This document shows, piece after piece, positions 8,702 through 18,158 of a stretch of 64,000 nt of DNA. The position numbers and the translations under genes are program-made. The DNA is from Haliea salexigens DSM 19537 (GTDB lineage: Bacteria; Pseudomonadota; Gammaproteobacteria; Pseudomonadales; Halieaceae), in the NCBI RefSeq assembly GCF_000423125.1, contig NZ_AUHJ01000001.1, forward strand, positions 62,001 through 126,000. Direction: 5' to 3'. Below the pieces are notes generated by a model. That model had not been told where the DNA came from, did not search any database, and was given only the letters and a program-made list of their open reading frames with translations. Position 1 is the stretch's first letter. Each line of letters starts with the position of its first letter.

Positions 8702-9193
8702 TCACCCGCCAGGGGCCCCGTCGGCATCCCCTGTTCGGGGTAACTGCCAGCGCTGAGCGCGCGCAACGTCGCTGGCGCGGGCATCCACCCAGCGTGCGCC
8801 CTGTGGCCCGTGTTCTTTTTTCCAGAAGGGTGCGCGAGTCTTGAGTGCATCCATGATGAATTCACAGGCTGCAAAGGCCTCGGCCCGGTGCGCGGCGCAT
8901 ACCCCCACCCAGACAATAGCCTCTCCTGCATCAAGACGCCCAACCCGGTGCACCACATGCGCGGCCGCGAGTGCCCAGCGCGCCGCCGCCTCCTCGGCAA
9001 TCGCCTGCAGACTGTGCTCGGTCATGCCGGCATAATGCTCCAATTGCAGCGAGTCGACCGCTCCTCCCGCTCCGGCATCGCGCACGTTGCCGGTAAACGT
9101 CACCACCGCCCCCGCTGCGGGCAGCGACCGCTGCAGCTGGTCGGGGCTGAAAGCCGCCTCCTGCACCCGCACGCGACAGTCACTCTGTGTCAC
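8702..9193 (-). CDS. moaE: Molybdopterin synthase catalytic subunit MoaE
   Basis: MoaE transfers sulfur from the MoaD C-terminal thiocarboxylate to precursor Z to form molybdopterin. Seen: the hallmark GAVVTFTGNVRD near residue 28 from the chosen start, the LELEHYAGMTE-like segment, HRVGRLDAGEAIVWVGV, AHRAEAF and the late WKKEH. The start is set at the GTG at 9193, one base after the moaD stop, because this gives the same N-terminal spacing as other MoaE proteins; an upstream ATG at 9232 would overlap moaD. It completes a moaC-moaD-moaE operon. The C-terminus has about 15 residues beyond the usual end. Confidence 0.95.
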   Translation of the reverse strand: MTQSDCRVRVQEAAFSPDQLQRSLPAAGAVVTFTGNVRDAGAGGAVDSLQLEHYAGMTEHSLQAIAEEAAARWALAAAHVVHRVGRLDAGEAIVWVGVCAAHRAEAFAACEFIMDALKTRAPFWKKEHGPQGARWVDARASDVARAQRWQLPRTGDADGAPGG

Positions 9194-9194
9194 G

Positions 9195-9446
9195 TCAACC
9201 CCCGGTAACCGGCGGGAAAAAGGCGACTTCATCACCCGACACAAGCGGGGTTCCCGGCTCGGCGAGCGACTTGTTTACAGCGGCCAGCAGGTTTGCGTCT
9301 GCCAGCGCTTCTTTCCACACCGGTCCGCGCTCGGACAGAGCCGCGCGCAGAGCCGCAATACTGTCGATGCCGGGTTCACTGGCCAGCTCCAGCGCCTCGC
9401 AGCCGAGCTGTTCACGCAGCCTGGCAAAGAACAGGACCCTCAGCAT
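9195..9446 (-). CDS. moaD: Molybdopterin synthase sulfur carrier subunit MoaD
   Basis: 83 residues with the ubiquitin-like fold and the obligatory C-terminal Gly-Gly (ends PPVTGG) that is adenylated and thiocarboxylated before sulfur transfer by MoaE. The N-terminus [15 protein letters not shown] and the late [10 protein letters not shown] are typical. The start codon lies inside the end of moaC (seven-base overlap) and the stop is followed after one base by moaE, so the three genes are coupled. Confidence 0.96.
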   Translation of the reverse strand: MLRVLFFARLREQLGCEALELASEPGIDSIAALRAALSERGPVWKEALADANLLAAVNKSLAEPGTPLVSGDEVAFFPPVTGG

Positions 9447-9934
9447 GCGGCGTCATCCGGCGACCGCTCCCAGCTCCCCGAGTTGCCGCCATGTTTCTCC
9501 TGCAGCCCCAGGTTCTGGATCAGCATGCCGCGGTCCACGGCCTTGCACATGTCGTAAATTGTGAGGGCTGCCACCGAGGCGGCGGTCAGGGCTTCCATCT
9601 CGACTCCCGTCTTGCCGGACACACGACAGCGGGCAGCAATGTGCACGCAGCTGGCGTCGTCATCGAGCGTGAAATCGAGATCGATACTATTGAGCATCAA
9701 GGGGTGGCAGAGCGGAATAAGCTCTGCGCATTTCTTCGCGCCCTGAATGCCGGCAATCCGTGCCACCGTAAGCACGTCGCCTTTGGCGTGCGCACCCTCG
9801 CGCAGCAGGCGCAGGGTTTCGGGCTGCATGCTGACGCTGGCCGTGGCAACCGCCTCGCGCCGCGTTTCCGGCTTGGCCCCCACGTCCACCATGCGCGCTG
9901 TGCCCGACGCATCGAGGTGCGTCAGCTGAGACAT
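9440..9934 (-). CDS. moaC: Cyclic pyranopterin monophosphate synthase MoaC
   Basis: 164 residues. MoaC converts the 3',8-cyclised GTP made by MoaA into cyclic pyranopterin monophosphate, the first stable molybdopterin precursor. Seen: the N-terminal [16 protein letters not shown], the central [29 protein letters not shown] block, and [23 protein letters not shown] (catalytic Asp/Lys region), all near-invariant. The start at 9934 has AGGA 9 bases upstream; the frame is open further but upstream residues do not match the family. moaA is not in the window. Divergent from the LLM oxidoreductase gene. Confidence 0.97.
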   Translation of the reverse strand: MSQLTHLDASGTARMVDVGAKPETRREAVATASVSMQPETLRLLREGAHAKGDVLTVARIAGIQGAKKCAELIPLCHPLMLNSIDLDFTLDDDASCVHIAARCRVSGKTGVEMEALTAASVAALTIYDMCKAVDRGMLIQNLGLQEKHGGNSGSWERSPDDAAC

Positions 9935-10110
9935 GACATCATATCCTTTCCCGGTTCCAACTGCCGCGCAAGTGTATCCAATGGCCGCGCAGAATAACAC
10001 GCCTGCACACTTGCGACAGGCCCCATGGCCGTTTTCGCGCATCACCTTGGGGCGCGATTGGGGTAGAGTAGCTCGCACAATAATGCACACCCAAAGTGAG
10101 GAAACGCAAC

Positions 10111-11124
10111 ATGGGCAAATTGACGCTGGGACTGCAACTCGGCTACTGGGGCGCGCAACCGCAGCCAAACATGGTCGAGCTGGCACAAGAGGCGGAGCGG
10201 CTGAACTTTGATTCGGTGTGGGTCGCGGAGTCCTGGGGAAATGACTGTTTCACTCCCCTGGCATGGATTGGCAGCCAGACGTCTCGCATTCGGCTCGGCA
10301 CGGCCGTCGCACAGCTTTCCGCGCGCACACCCACCGCCTGCGCGATGGCCGCCATGGCCCTTGACCACCTTTCAGGCGGGCGCATGATTCTTGGCCTCGG
10401 CGTTTCCGGCCCCCAGGTGGTGGAGGGCTGGTACGGCCAGCCTTACAGCAAACCGGTGACACGCACACGGGATTATGTCGATATCATTCGCCAGGTACTG
10501 GCGCGACAGGCACCTGTTACCAGCGACAGTGAGTTCTACTCCCTGCCCTACCACGGCCCAGGCGCCTGGGGCATGGGTAAACCGCTCAAGCCCATCCTCC
10601 ACCCGCTACGGGCTGACTTGCCCATCTTTATTGGCGCCGAAGGCCCGAAAAATGTCGAACAGACCGCGGAGATTGCCGATGGCTGGCTGCCACTCTACTA
10701 CTCCCCCTACCGTCAGGAGGTCTACGCCAGCCAGTTGCGCAACGCCAGACCCGGCTTCGAAATTCCCGCGCTGGTACTGTGCAACATCAACGACAATCTC
10801 GACGAAGCGCTGTACCCGGTCAAGGCCATGTTGGGCTTCTACATTGGCGGCATGGGGTCCAAAGCACGCAACTTCCACAAGGAACTGATGGCGCGCATGG
10901 GTTTCGCGGATGAAGCCGAGCAAATTCAAGAACTATTTTTCGCCGGCAAGCGGGACGAGGCAATTGCCTTGGTGCCCGACGCCTTCGCCGACGAGATTTC
11001 GCTCTCGGGTCCCCGTGACCGCATCAAGGAAAAGCTGCGCGACTGGGAAAACTCCCCGGTCACCAGCCTGTTGATCAATGGCGACACAGCACTGCTGCGC
11101 GCAATGGCGGAGCTGGTAAATTGA
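10111..11124 (+). CDS. LLM-class flavin/F420-dependent oxidoreductase
   Basis: 337 residues of the luciferase-like TIM-barrel family. Seen: [11 protein letters not shown] near 33, the [18 protein letters not shown] segment near 60-75, [25 protein letters not shown], and [23 protein letters not shown]. This is closest in pattern to the subgroup usually labelled F420-dependent, although proteobacteria often use FMN or acquired F420; the cofactor is unresolved. The start at 10111 is preceded by GAGGA. It leads a plus-strand run with an MFS transporter, a DUF3604 protein and a kinase-like protein. The substrate is unknown. Confidence 0.88.
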   Translation: MGKLTLGLQLGYWGAQPQPNMVELAQEAERLNFDSVWVAESWGNDCFTPLAWIGSQTSRIRLGTAVAQLSARTPTACAMAAMALDHLSGGRMILGLGVSGPQVVEGWYGQPYSKPVTRTRDYVDIIRQVLARQAPVTSDSEFYSLPYHGPGAWGMGKPLKPILHPLRADLPIFIGAEGPKNVEQTAEIADGWLPLYYSPYRQEVYASQLRNARPGFEIPALVLCNINDNLDEALYPVKAMLGFYIGGMGSKARNFHKELMARMGFADEAEQIQELFFAGKRDEAIALVPDAFADEISLSGPRDRIKEKLRDWENSPVTSLLINGDTALLRAMAELVN

Positions 11125-11182
11125 CCTGAATACCGCTTCCGTTATATTGGGCACACTATAAAAAGACAAGGATGCCACAGCC

Positions 11183-12487
11183 GTGACTACAGGCCAGCCG
11201 GACTACTCTCCCGCGTACAAGCGTTTTGTACTGGTCATGCTGACCATGGTCTATGCCTTCAATTTCATCGACCGGCAGATTCTGGTGATTCTGCAGGAGC
11301 CGATCAAGGCCGACATGGGCCTGTCCGACACGCAGCTCGGCCTGCTCAGCGGTTTCAGCTTCGCCCTGATCTACGTCACCGCCGGGATCCCCATTGCCTA
11401 CTGGGCTGACCGCGGCAACCGGCGTAATATCGTATCGCTATCACTCGCCGTGTGGAGCGGCATGACCGCGCTGTCCGGGTTTGTGCAGAACTACGCCCAG
11501 CTGCTGGCGGCACGTATCGGTGTGGGACTGGGTGAGGCCGGTGGCAGCCCACCGTCGCATTCGATGATCAGCGACTATTTTCCGCCGGAACAGCGAGGGC
11601 GTGCGCTGTCGTTCTATTCCATGGGTATTTACGTCGGCATACTGCTGGGCTTCATGTTTGGTGGCATGATCGCGGAGGCCTTCGGCTGGCGCGCGGCTTT
11701 CCTGATCGTCGGTATTCCCGGCGTGCTGTTTGCCATCGTGTTGCGTCTCGCGGTGCAGGAACCTCTGCGCGGACGGTGGGAAACCGCCGCCGACAATGCC
11801 GCCGCCCGGCCCTCCCTGCACGACACCCTGACACTGCTGCGACAGTTGCCTTCCTTCTGGCTCATCGCAGTGGGCTGCGCCCTCACCGCCTTTGTCAGCT
11901 ACGGCGTGGGCAACTTTTTCCCCTCGTTCCTGATTCGCAGCCACGGCCTGAGTGTGGCGCAGGTGGGTGTCGTGCTCGCTCTGGTGTCCGGGATTGGTGG
12001 CGCACTGGGTACCTATCTCGGTGGGTATCTCGGTGATCGCTTCGGCGCTCGCGATCCTCGCTGGTATCTGTGGGTGCCCATGCTTGGCGGTCTGATCGCC
12101 TTTGGGCCCTACCTCTACGTGCTGCTGACTGACAATACCACCCACCTGCTGGTTATCCTGGTGTTCACCAATATCCTGACAGCGATGTACCTGGGGCCCT
12201 GCATCGCCCTGTCACATGCCCTGGTGCCGCCCAATATGCGCGCGCTCACCTCGGCCATACTGTTCTTCGTCCTGAACATGATCGGCCTCGGCCTGGGCCC
12301 CTTCCTGACGGGGCTTGCCAGCGACCTGCTCGCGCCGCGCTTTGGCACTGACAGCCTGCGCTACGCCATGGTCCTCGCATCACTGTTTGGTCTCGTTGCC
12401 ATCGGCCTGTTCTTCTTCGCGGCCCGGCGACTGCCTGAGGATCTCGCCAGACGCCGGCGCGCCGCAGAGGCATACAGCGTAGCCTAG
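11183..12487 (+). CDS. MFS transporter, spinster-like
   Basis: 434 residues with about twelve hydrophobic segments. Seen: the N-terminal NFIDRQILVILQEPIKADMG signature of the spinster-like MFS group, the loop motif YWADRGNRRNIV between helices 2 and 3, RIGVGLGEAGGSPPSHSMISDYFPP around helix 4, and GDRFGARDPRWY in the central loop. Members import or export lipid-like or aromatic compounds through the inner membrane. The start is GTG with AAGGA upstream; no in-frame ATG fits. Neighbouring oxidoreductase and DUF3604 genes suggest uptake of a shared substrate. Confidence 0.93.
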   Translation: MTTGQPDYSPAYKRFVLVMLTMVYAFNFIDRQILVILQEPIKADMGLSDTQLGLLSGFSFALIYVTAGIPIAYWADRGNRRNIVSLSLAVWSGMTALSGFVQNYAQLLAARIGVGLGEAGGSPPSHSMISDYFPPEQRGRALSFYSMGIYVGILLGFMFGGMIAEAFGWRAAFLIVGIPGVLFAIVLRLAVQEPLRGRWETAADNAAARPSLHDTLTLLRQLPSFWLIAVGCALTAFVSYGVGNFFPSFLIRSHGLSVAQVGVVLALVSGIGGALGTYLGGYLGDRFGARDPRWYLWVPMLGGLIAFGPYLYVLLTDNTTHLLVILVFTNILTAMYLGPCIALSHALVPPNMRALTSAILFFVLNMIGLGLGPFLTGLASDLLAPRFGTDSLRYAMVLASLFGLVAIGLFFFAARRLPEDLARRRRAAEAYSVA

Positions 12488-12518
12488 CCACATCAACACA
12501 CCCAATACGGAAACTCCC

Positions 12519-14399
12519 ATGATGCAAAATGTTCCGCTCACCAAGGCCTTGTTCAGTTGTGCGCTATTGCTCGCTGGCACCACCCTGGCCCGCGCCGACG
12601 CGTATTCGCCCTGGGCGGACCACGATTACCCACAGCAAGTGTACTGGGGTGACACCCACCTGCACACCGCGACCTCGCTCGACGCCAACCTGTTCGGCGT
12701 GCACAACCTGACCGCCGCCGATGCCTACCGTTTCGCCCGTGGCGAAACCGTCACCAGCAGTACAGGCCTGCGCGCTCGGATGAACCAGCCGCTGGACTTC
12801 CTGGTGGTTGCCGACCACGCAGAGTACCTGGGTGTCATGCCGCCGCTTCGCGCCGGTGACCCCACGCTCATGCAAAACGACACCGCGCGTCGCTGGCGCG
12901 ACATTCTCGCCAGCGGCGACCCGGTAGCCTTCGGTCGCATGATGCTGGACATCGGCGCCTCCTACGCCTCGGGAACGCCCCTGGTAACGTTACCCGCCAC
13001 CCTGCCGTCACCCTGGGAAGCCAATACGCGCATGGCCGATGAAGCCAACGAGCCCGGTGTCTTCAGTGCCCTCATCGGCTTTGAATGGTCGGCCATGCCC
13101 AATGGCAACAACCTGCACCGAGTTGTCGTACTGCGCGATGACGCCACGCGTGCCAACCAGGTCACACCGTTCTCCGCTTTCGACAGCGAGGACCCGGAGG
13201 CTCTCTGGAGCTTCCTCGCCGACTACGAGCAAAACACGGATGGGCAAGCGCTGGCCATTCCCCACAACGGCAACCTGAGTGGCGGACTCATGTTTGCCGA
13301 CAAACGTGCCAATGGCGATGCGATCACGGTTGCCTACGCCCGTGAGCGCCTGCGCTGGGAGCCGCTGGTGGAGGTAACGCAGATGAAAGGCGACGGCGAG
13401 GCACATCCGCTGCTGTCCCCCACCGACGAGTTCGCAGATTACGGTACGTGGGACCAGTACAACATTGAGATGAGCACTGCGCAGGAAGACTGGATGCAGC
13501 GCTTCCAGTATGTGCGCCCGGCGCTGCAGACCGGTTTGCGTATAGAGCAGCAGATCGGCGTCAATCCCTTCCAGTTCGGCATGATTGGCAGCACCGATTC
13601 GCACACCGCCCTGGCCGCCGTGGAGGAGGACAACTTCTGGGGCAAAATGTCCAGCCACGAGCCTTCAGCCGAGCGCGCCAGCCGCCTGTGGGGAATACCC
13701 GAGGCCGAAATGAGCAGCGCGGGGTTGCTCGCCGCCGGCTATGCCGCAGTGTGGGCAACCGAGAACACCCGCGAGGCGCTGTTTGATGCGATGCGCCGGC
13801 GCGAAGTGTATGCCACCACGGGGCCGCGTATGCGTGTGCGCTTCTTTGGTGGCTGGGATTTCAGCGAGCAGGATCTGACGGCAACCGATTCCGCGCTGCG
13901 GGGCTACAGGAAAGGTGTGCCGATGGGGGCCGTTTTGCCGACGCGCCAGAGTGCACAGCCAGCGCCCGTCTTCATGGCGCAGGCGCTCAAAGAGCCAGAG
14001 GGCGCCCACCTGGACCGGCTACAGGTCGTCAAGGGCTGGGTGGACAGCTGGGGCGAAACACATGAAACGGTCTACGACGTGGCGTGGTCCGGTGACCGCG
14101 AACCGAACGCCGAGGGCAAGCTGCCACCTGTCGGCAACACCGTGGACACCGACACCGGGCACTATGCAAACAACATTGGCAGCGCTGAATTGAGCGCCGT
14201 ATGGACCGACCCGGACTTCGACCCCGGACAGGCCGCCGTCTACTACCTGCGTGTTCTGGAAATACCTACGCCTCGCTGGCCTTTGCACGACCGGGTACGC
14301 CTGCAAGCTGACCTTCCGGCGGGCACCGCCCTCACCCACCAGGAACGCGCCTACACGTCGCCCATCTGGTACCAACCCGAGGCGAGCGACACACCATGA
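12519..14399 (+). CDS. DUF3604 domain protein, exported (copy 1)
   Basis: 626 residues with a cleavable signal peptide (hydrophobic core about 8-21, likely cut after LARA-DA). The DUF3604 body is PHP-like: metal-binding GDTHLHT at 44-50, VVADHAEYLG near 104-113, IPHNGNLSGG near 247, and GSTDSHTA near 352. The His/Asp clusters imply a periplasmic metal-dependent hydrolase, but no reaction is established for the family as far as I know. A paralogue lies at 20.2 kb with the same motif order. The last four bases overlap the start of the kinase-like gene. Confidence 0.9.
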   Translation: MMQNVPLTKALFSCALLLAGTTLARADAYSPWADHDYPQQVYWGDTHLHTATSLDANLFGVHNLTAADAYRFARGETVTSSTGLRARMNQPLDFLVVADHAEYLGVMPPLRAGDPTLMQNDTARRWRDILASGDPVAFGRMMLDIGASYASGTPLVTLPATLPSPWEANTRMADEANEPGVFSALIGFEWSAMPNGNNLHRVVVLRDDATRANQVTPFSAFDSEDPEALWSFLADYEQNTDGQALAIPHNGNLSGGLMFADKRANGDAITVAYARERLRWEPLVEVTQMKGDGEAHPLLSPTDEFADYGTWDQYNIEMSTAQEDWMQRFQYVRPALQTGLRIEQQIGVNPFQFGMIGSTDSHTALAAVEEDNFWGKMSSHEPSAERASRLWGIPEAEMSSAGLLAAGYAAVWATENTREALFDAMRRREVYATTGPRMRVRFFGGWDFSEQDLTATDSALRGYRKGVPMGAVLPTRQSAQPAPVFMAQALKEPEGAHLDRLQVVKGWVDSWGETHETVYDVAWSGDREPNAEGKLPPVGNTVDTDTGHYANNIGSAELSAVWTDPDFDPGQAAVYYLRVLEIPTPRWPLHDRVRLQADLPAGTALTHQERAYTSPIWYQPEASDTP

Positions 14400-15760
14400 C
14401 CGAGCCCACTCACGACTTGCCGGAAGGCCTGCTGCCCTGGGTCGCCAGCCTGGGCCCGGGACACATATCACGCCTTGAGCGCCACGTTGCGCGACGCGAG
14501 GCCTGGGTCGTCGATATCACCCGCGGCGACGGCAGCGTACTCGAAGGTTTTCTGCGCCTCGACCGCGAGCCTGCCGCCGCCCGCAATGTTTCCTTGCAAC
14601 GCGAAGCGGCCATCTGTCGCACGCTGACGGCTACCGATGTGCCCGTGCCCGCGCTGCTGGGCTGGAGCGATACACACCACGCCGCACTGTTCAGCCGTGT
14701 GCCCGGCAGCGCCGACCTCCCGGGTGTCGACGACCCACAGCGCCAACGGCGCATCATGGAGGACTTTATTGGCGCCATCGCCCGCCTCCACTGCCTCGAC
14801 CTGGACAGTCTGGAGCTGGATGAGATGCTCGGTGCACGCCCCAGCACACCCGCGGAAGCTGCTCTGGGCGACCTCGATGCCCAGCTGCACGCTTTCGCGG
14901 CTTTTCTCAAGCACTACCAGGACCCACTGCTCGGCTATGGTGCAGGCTGGCTACGCCGATTTGCGCCCCGCCAGATTGCCCGGGTTTCACTGGTGCAGGG
15001 GGATACCGGACCGGTCAATTTTCTGTTTGAGGGTGACCGGGTGAGCGCCGTAGTCGATTGGGAATGGGGGCACTGGGGTGACCCCATGGAGGACCTGGGT
15101 AACATTTGCGTACGCGAATTCTGGAATCCCAGCGGCGGCCTGAGTGGGTTGTTCGAACGCTATGAGCAGCTCTCGGGAATCCCCTACACCCGGGCCGCGG
15201 CACAGTACTACCGAATCCAGCAGAATGTGCGCGGCATGATCCCGATTCACGCCGCCTGTAGCCAACCGGGTCTGCGCGAGTCCATGGCCTGGTACCTGAG
15301 CTACCGCTACGTGGGGGATCGCTCTACCTGCGAGGCGCTGGGCGATGCCATGAACGTTGCCGTGGAGGCGCCGCCCATGCCGGACACATCGGAAGATCGT
15401 TCAGTGCTGCTGGCGGCTGCATCCGCCACCCTGCAGCGCGACGTGCTGCCCGAGCTGGGCAGTCCCTTCGCCCGTTCGCGGCTCAATGACGCACGTGTGC
15501 TTGTGGCCTGTGCGGAGCGTGAACAGCGCTACGGTGAGGCAGTGCGTGCCGCCTGCTGTGAGGACATCGGACGCCTGCTGAAGACACAAACCCGGCCCTA
15601 CGAGCAGGCTATTGGACAGCTTGTGGAGGCCATCGCCGAGGAACGCGTTGCCGACGAGCCTCTTATCCAGCTTCTGGCGCGCAAGGCCTATCGGGAGGAG
15701 TGGCTGTATCAGCCCGCGGCCGCCCTGTACCCGGAGCGGCGCTGGGCCGCGCTGGACTAG
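14396..15760 (+). CDS. APH-family phosphotransferase-like protein
   Basis: 454 residues with an aminoglycoside-phosphotransferase/choline-kinase-like fold in the first 300. Seen: the Brenner-type catalytic loop LVQGDTGPVNFLFEGD near 200-215, the metal site AVVDWEWGHWGDPMEDLGN near 218-236, and P-loop-like residues in the N-lobe. The usual HGD is QGD, common in the acyl-CoA-dehydrogenase-associated (ACAD10-like) group. The C-terminal 150 residues are helical and not assigned. Starts inside the DUF3604 stop (ATGA), so the two are translationally coupled. A role in phosphorylating a hydroxyl-bearing catabolic intermediate is possible but unproven. Confidence 0.88.
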   Translation: MTEPTHDLPEGLLPWVASLGPGHISRLERHVARREAWVVDITRGDGSVLEGFLRLDREPAAARNVSLQREAAICRTLTATDVPVPALLGWSDTHHAALFSRVPGSADLPGVDDPQRQRRIMEDFIGAIARLHCLDLDSLELDEMLGARPSTPAEAALGDLDAQLHAFAAFLKHYQDPLLGYGAGWLRRFAPRQIARVSLVQGDTGPVNFLFEGDRVSAVVDWEWGHWGDPMEDLGNICVREFWNPSGGLSGLFERYEQLSGIPYTRAAAQYYRIQQNVRGMIPIHAACSQPGLRESMAWYLSYRYVGDRSTCEALGDAMNVAVEAPPMPDTSEDRSVLLAAASATLQRDVLPELGSPFARSRLNDARVLVACAEREQRYGEAVRAACCEDIGRLLKTQTRPYEQAIGQLVEAIAEERVADEPLIQLLARKAYREEWLYQPAAALYPERRWAALD

Positions 15761-15782
15761 GGGGCTGCCGCGAGCAAGGCGG

Positions 15783-16202
15783 TCAGGCGTTGGCGGCAAC
15801 CTCCAGTTTGGCGAGCATATCGGCATAAATGCCTTCGAGCATCGCCTGACCTTCCGTTTCAGAAATGCCCTCGGGCTTGGCGGAGCAATTCCAGCGCGCC
15901 AGGGTACGGACGCCGTTGTCCAGAGGTTCCAGCGACACCTCGGCGCGGTATTCGCTCACCGGCATCGGCATTTTCGGAATCGTGTAACTGAACGAGCGAC
16001 TGGCGGCGTCCATGGCTTCCAGTATTTCGTCAATGGGCTCCATGCCTTCCATATGAATGCGACGTGTCATGCCCGGTCCTTCACCGATAGTCTCCAGATC
16101 AGTCCATCCGGGGTACCAGTTCAGGTTGCCGAAATCCTCCAGCAGCGCCCACACCTTGTCGACAGGCGCATTCAATTCACGTTCTACTTTGACTCTGATC
16201 AT
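15783..16202 (-). CDS. SRPBCC family (polyketide cyclase/dehydrase-like) protein
   Basis: 139 residues of the START/Bet v1-like fold that binds hydrophobic ligands. The N-terminus IRVKVERELNAPVDKVWALL with a WYPGW motif near 32, a central RRIHMEG and the RWNCSAKPEG segment are characteristic of polyketide_cyc2 members. Its start shares one base with the stop of the upstream amidohydrolase (TGATG), so it is translated with it. The ligand is unknown. Confidence 0.9.
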   Translation of the reverse strand: MIRVKVERELNAPVDKVWALLEDFGNLNWYPGWTDLETIGEGPGMTRRIHMEGMEPIDEILEAMDAASRSFSYTIPKMPMPVSEYRAEVSLEPLDNGVRTLARWNCSAKPEGISETEGQAMLEGIYADMLAKLEVAANA

Positions 16203-17974
16203 CAGGCAGCTTCCTCTTTGCTGTGGGGTTGGGGGGTGTTCGGTAAGTGGCTATCGCCCTGCTTGCACGCGCGCACGAGGCGTCCTGGCAGTGCCCCTGT
16301 CGGCGCACCATCCTGCATGATGACCTCGCCGGACACCAGGGTGTAGCGGTACCCTGTGGCCCCTTGATATACCCGACGTCCGCCCGCGGGCAAGTCGTAA
16401 ATCACCTGCGGCGATGCGATCGCCAGCTGATCGAGGTCGATAATGTTGATGTCGGCTTTCATACCCGCTTCAAGCGTGCCGCGGTCAGTGAGGCCCATAC
16501 AGCGGGCAGTTTCCAGCGTGTGCATACGCACGGCCTGCTCCAGGCTGAAGCGCGCTCCACGCTGGCGGTCACGCACCAGATAACTGAGCAGCCAGGTGGG
16601 AATACTCGCATCGGAGAGTACACCGCAGTGGGCGCCTGTATCAGCGAGGCTGATGACTGAGCTTTCATCGGCCAGCATTTCCAGCTGACGGTCAAGGCTG
16701 CGCATATCATAGCCAAACAGGGGACAGTAGAGCATGCGCTTGCCGTCATTCTCGAGCAGCGCATCGTAGGCATACTCCGCGGGTGTTACGCCGGCGCGCT
16801 CGGCCAGGTGTTGAATGCTGTCCTCCCCGGCGGGCTCATAATCGGGGTTTTCTGCCAGCACATAAATGTTGTCGAAGCCGTCGACAATCTTGTCCATGAT
16901 GTCGTGGCCCATATGCGGCGGCGTTTCGTCGACGATAGCCCTGCGCACAGCGGGATCGCGCAGGCGCGCAAGGCGTTCCTCTGGCGCCAGCCCTGCCAGC
17001 GGTGCGTAGTTCTGGTGGAACATGAAGGGGTTCACGGTGCCTTCCCAGCCCATCAGGATATTCACCGGTCGCGCCCCCACATGGGGAATCAAACGCGCTC
17101 CCTCAGCACGGGCGTCCTTCACGTATTGCAGCTGTTGCTGCACACGGGGCCAGTCGGCCTCGGAGCGGTAAAAAAGCACAAAGTTCACCTGGCAATCGTT
17201 TTCGATGGAAAGACGCTTCATCCACGCCATTTCCTCTTCCCAGTTGCTGAAGTCGGACACCAGGCCGTAGATCCCCTGTCCGGTTTCACCGATCACCCGG
17301 CCTATACCCAGAAGCTCATCGGCATCCGCGTAGGTGCCGGGCATGACCTCGCCGTTGCGGGTGGTGTGCAACTGAGTTCGTGAGGTGGTAAACCCCACAG
17401 CGCCCGCCGCCAGCCCCTCGCGCACGATACTTGCCATACGCGCCACATCGTCTGCCGTGGCCGGTTCATTACGCACACCGCGTTCGCCCATGACGTAGGT
17501 GCGCACGGCACAATGCGGTACCTGTGCGCCGATATCGATGGCGCGCGGCATGCGATCCAGGGCATCAAGGTATTCCGGGAAGGTCTCCCATTCCCAGGTA
17601 ATCCCCTCGGCGAGTGCTGCTCCCGGGATATCCTCCACGTCCTCCATGACCTCGATCATGCGCTGACGTTCCGCGTCATCCGGCTTGCAGGGCGCAAAGC
17701 CGACACCGCAGTTACCCATCACCAGGGTGGTAATACCGTGATTGGAGGCCGGGCTGCAGTAGGGGTCCCAGGTGGCTTGGCCATCCATATGCGAGTGTGT
17801 GTCCACCCACCCCGGGGCCACCACCAACCCCCGGGCGTCTATCACCTTGCGTGCCTCACCCTGCACATCGCCCACCGCGACAATGCGCCCGTCGAGTACC
17901 GCGATATTGCCGACAAAGGCCGGCTGACCGCTGCCGTCAACAATCTTTCCATCACAAATGAGTAAGTCGTACAA
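16202..17974 (-). CDS. N-acyl-D-amino-acid deacylase-like amidohydrolase
   Basis: About 590 residues of the amidohydrolase_3/D-aminoacylase family. Seen: YDLLICDGKIVDGSG at the start, the metal motif GWVDTHSHMDG near 55, MGNCGVGFAPC near 88 (metal-bridging Cys), the conserved TSRTQLHTTRNGEVMPG segment near 200, and a late DTGAHCGVLSDAS near 460. These enzymes cleave N-acyl groups or act on other cyclic amides. The start is set at TTG 17974 because GGAGGA lies 7 bases upstream; the frame opens six codons earlier. It is cotranscribed with the SRPBCC protein. The true substrate may not be an acyl amino acid in this catabolic setting. Confidence 0.88.
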   Translation of the reverse strand: MYDLLICDGKIVDGSGQPAFVGNIAVLDGRIVAVGDVQGEARKVIDARGLVVAPGWVDTHSHMDGQATWDPYCSPASNHGITTLVMGNCGVGFAPCKPDDAERQRMIEVMEDVEDIPGAALAEGITWEWETFPEYLDALDRMPRAIDIGAQVPHCAVRTYVMGERGVRNEPATADDVARMASIVREGLAAGAVGFTTSRTQLHTTRNGEVMPGTYADADELLGIGRVIGETGQGIYGLVSDFSNWEEEMAWMKRLSIENDCQVNFVLFYRSEADWPRVQQQLQYVKDARAEGARLIPHVGARPVNILMGWEGTVNPFMFHQNYAPLAGLAPEERLARLRDPAVRRAIVDETPPHMGHDIMDKIVDGFDNIYVLAENPDYEPAGEDSIQHLAERAGVTPAEYAYDALLENDGKRMLYCPLFGYDMRSLDRQLEMLADESSVISLADTGAHCGVLSDASIPTWLLSYLVRDRQRGARFSLEQAVRMHTLETARCMGLTDRGTLEAGMKADINIIDLDQLAIASPQVIYDLPAGGRRVYQGATGYRYTLVSGEVIMQDGAPTGALPGRLVRACKQGDSHLPNTPQPHSKEEAA

Positions 17975-18158
17975 AGGACTATCCTCCGGCAATTGCTTAT
18001 CTTTTTTGTGTTCGACAGACTACTTCAATGCCCCCGAGGGTTAAAGCAGGTGCATCACGCGATCTGCGGAACCCTGTGCTGGTGCAGAGATTTAGCCTGT
18101 TTACGGTCACGGCACGGGCCTGGAATTCACCGGCCTGTACAAGGAGAGTCTGCATACC

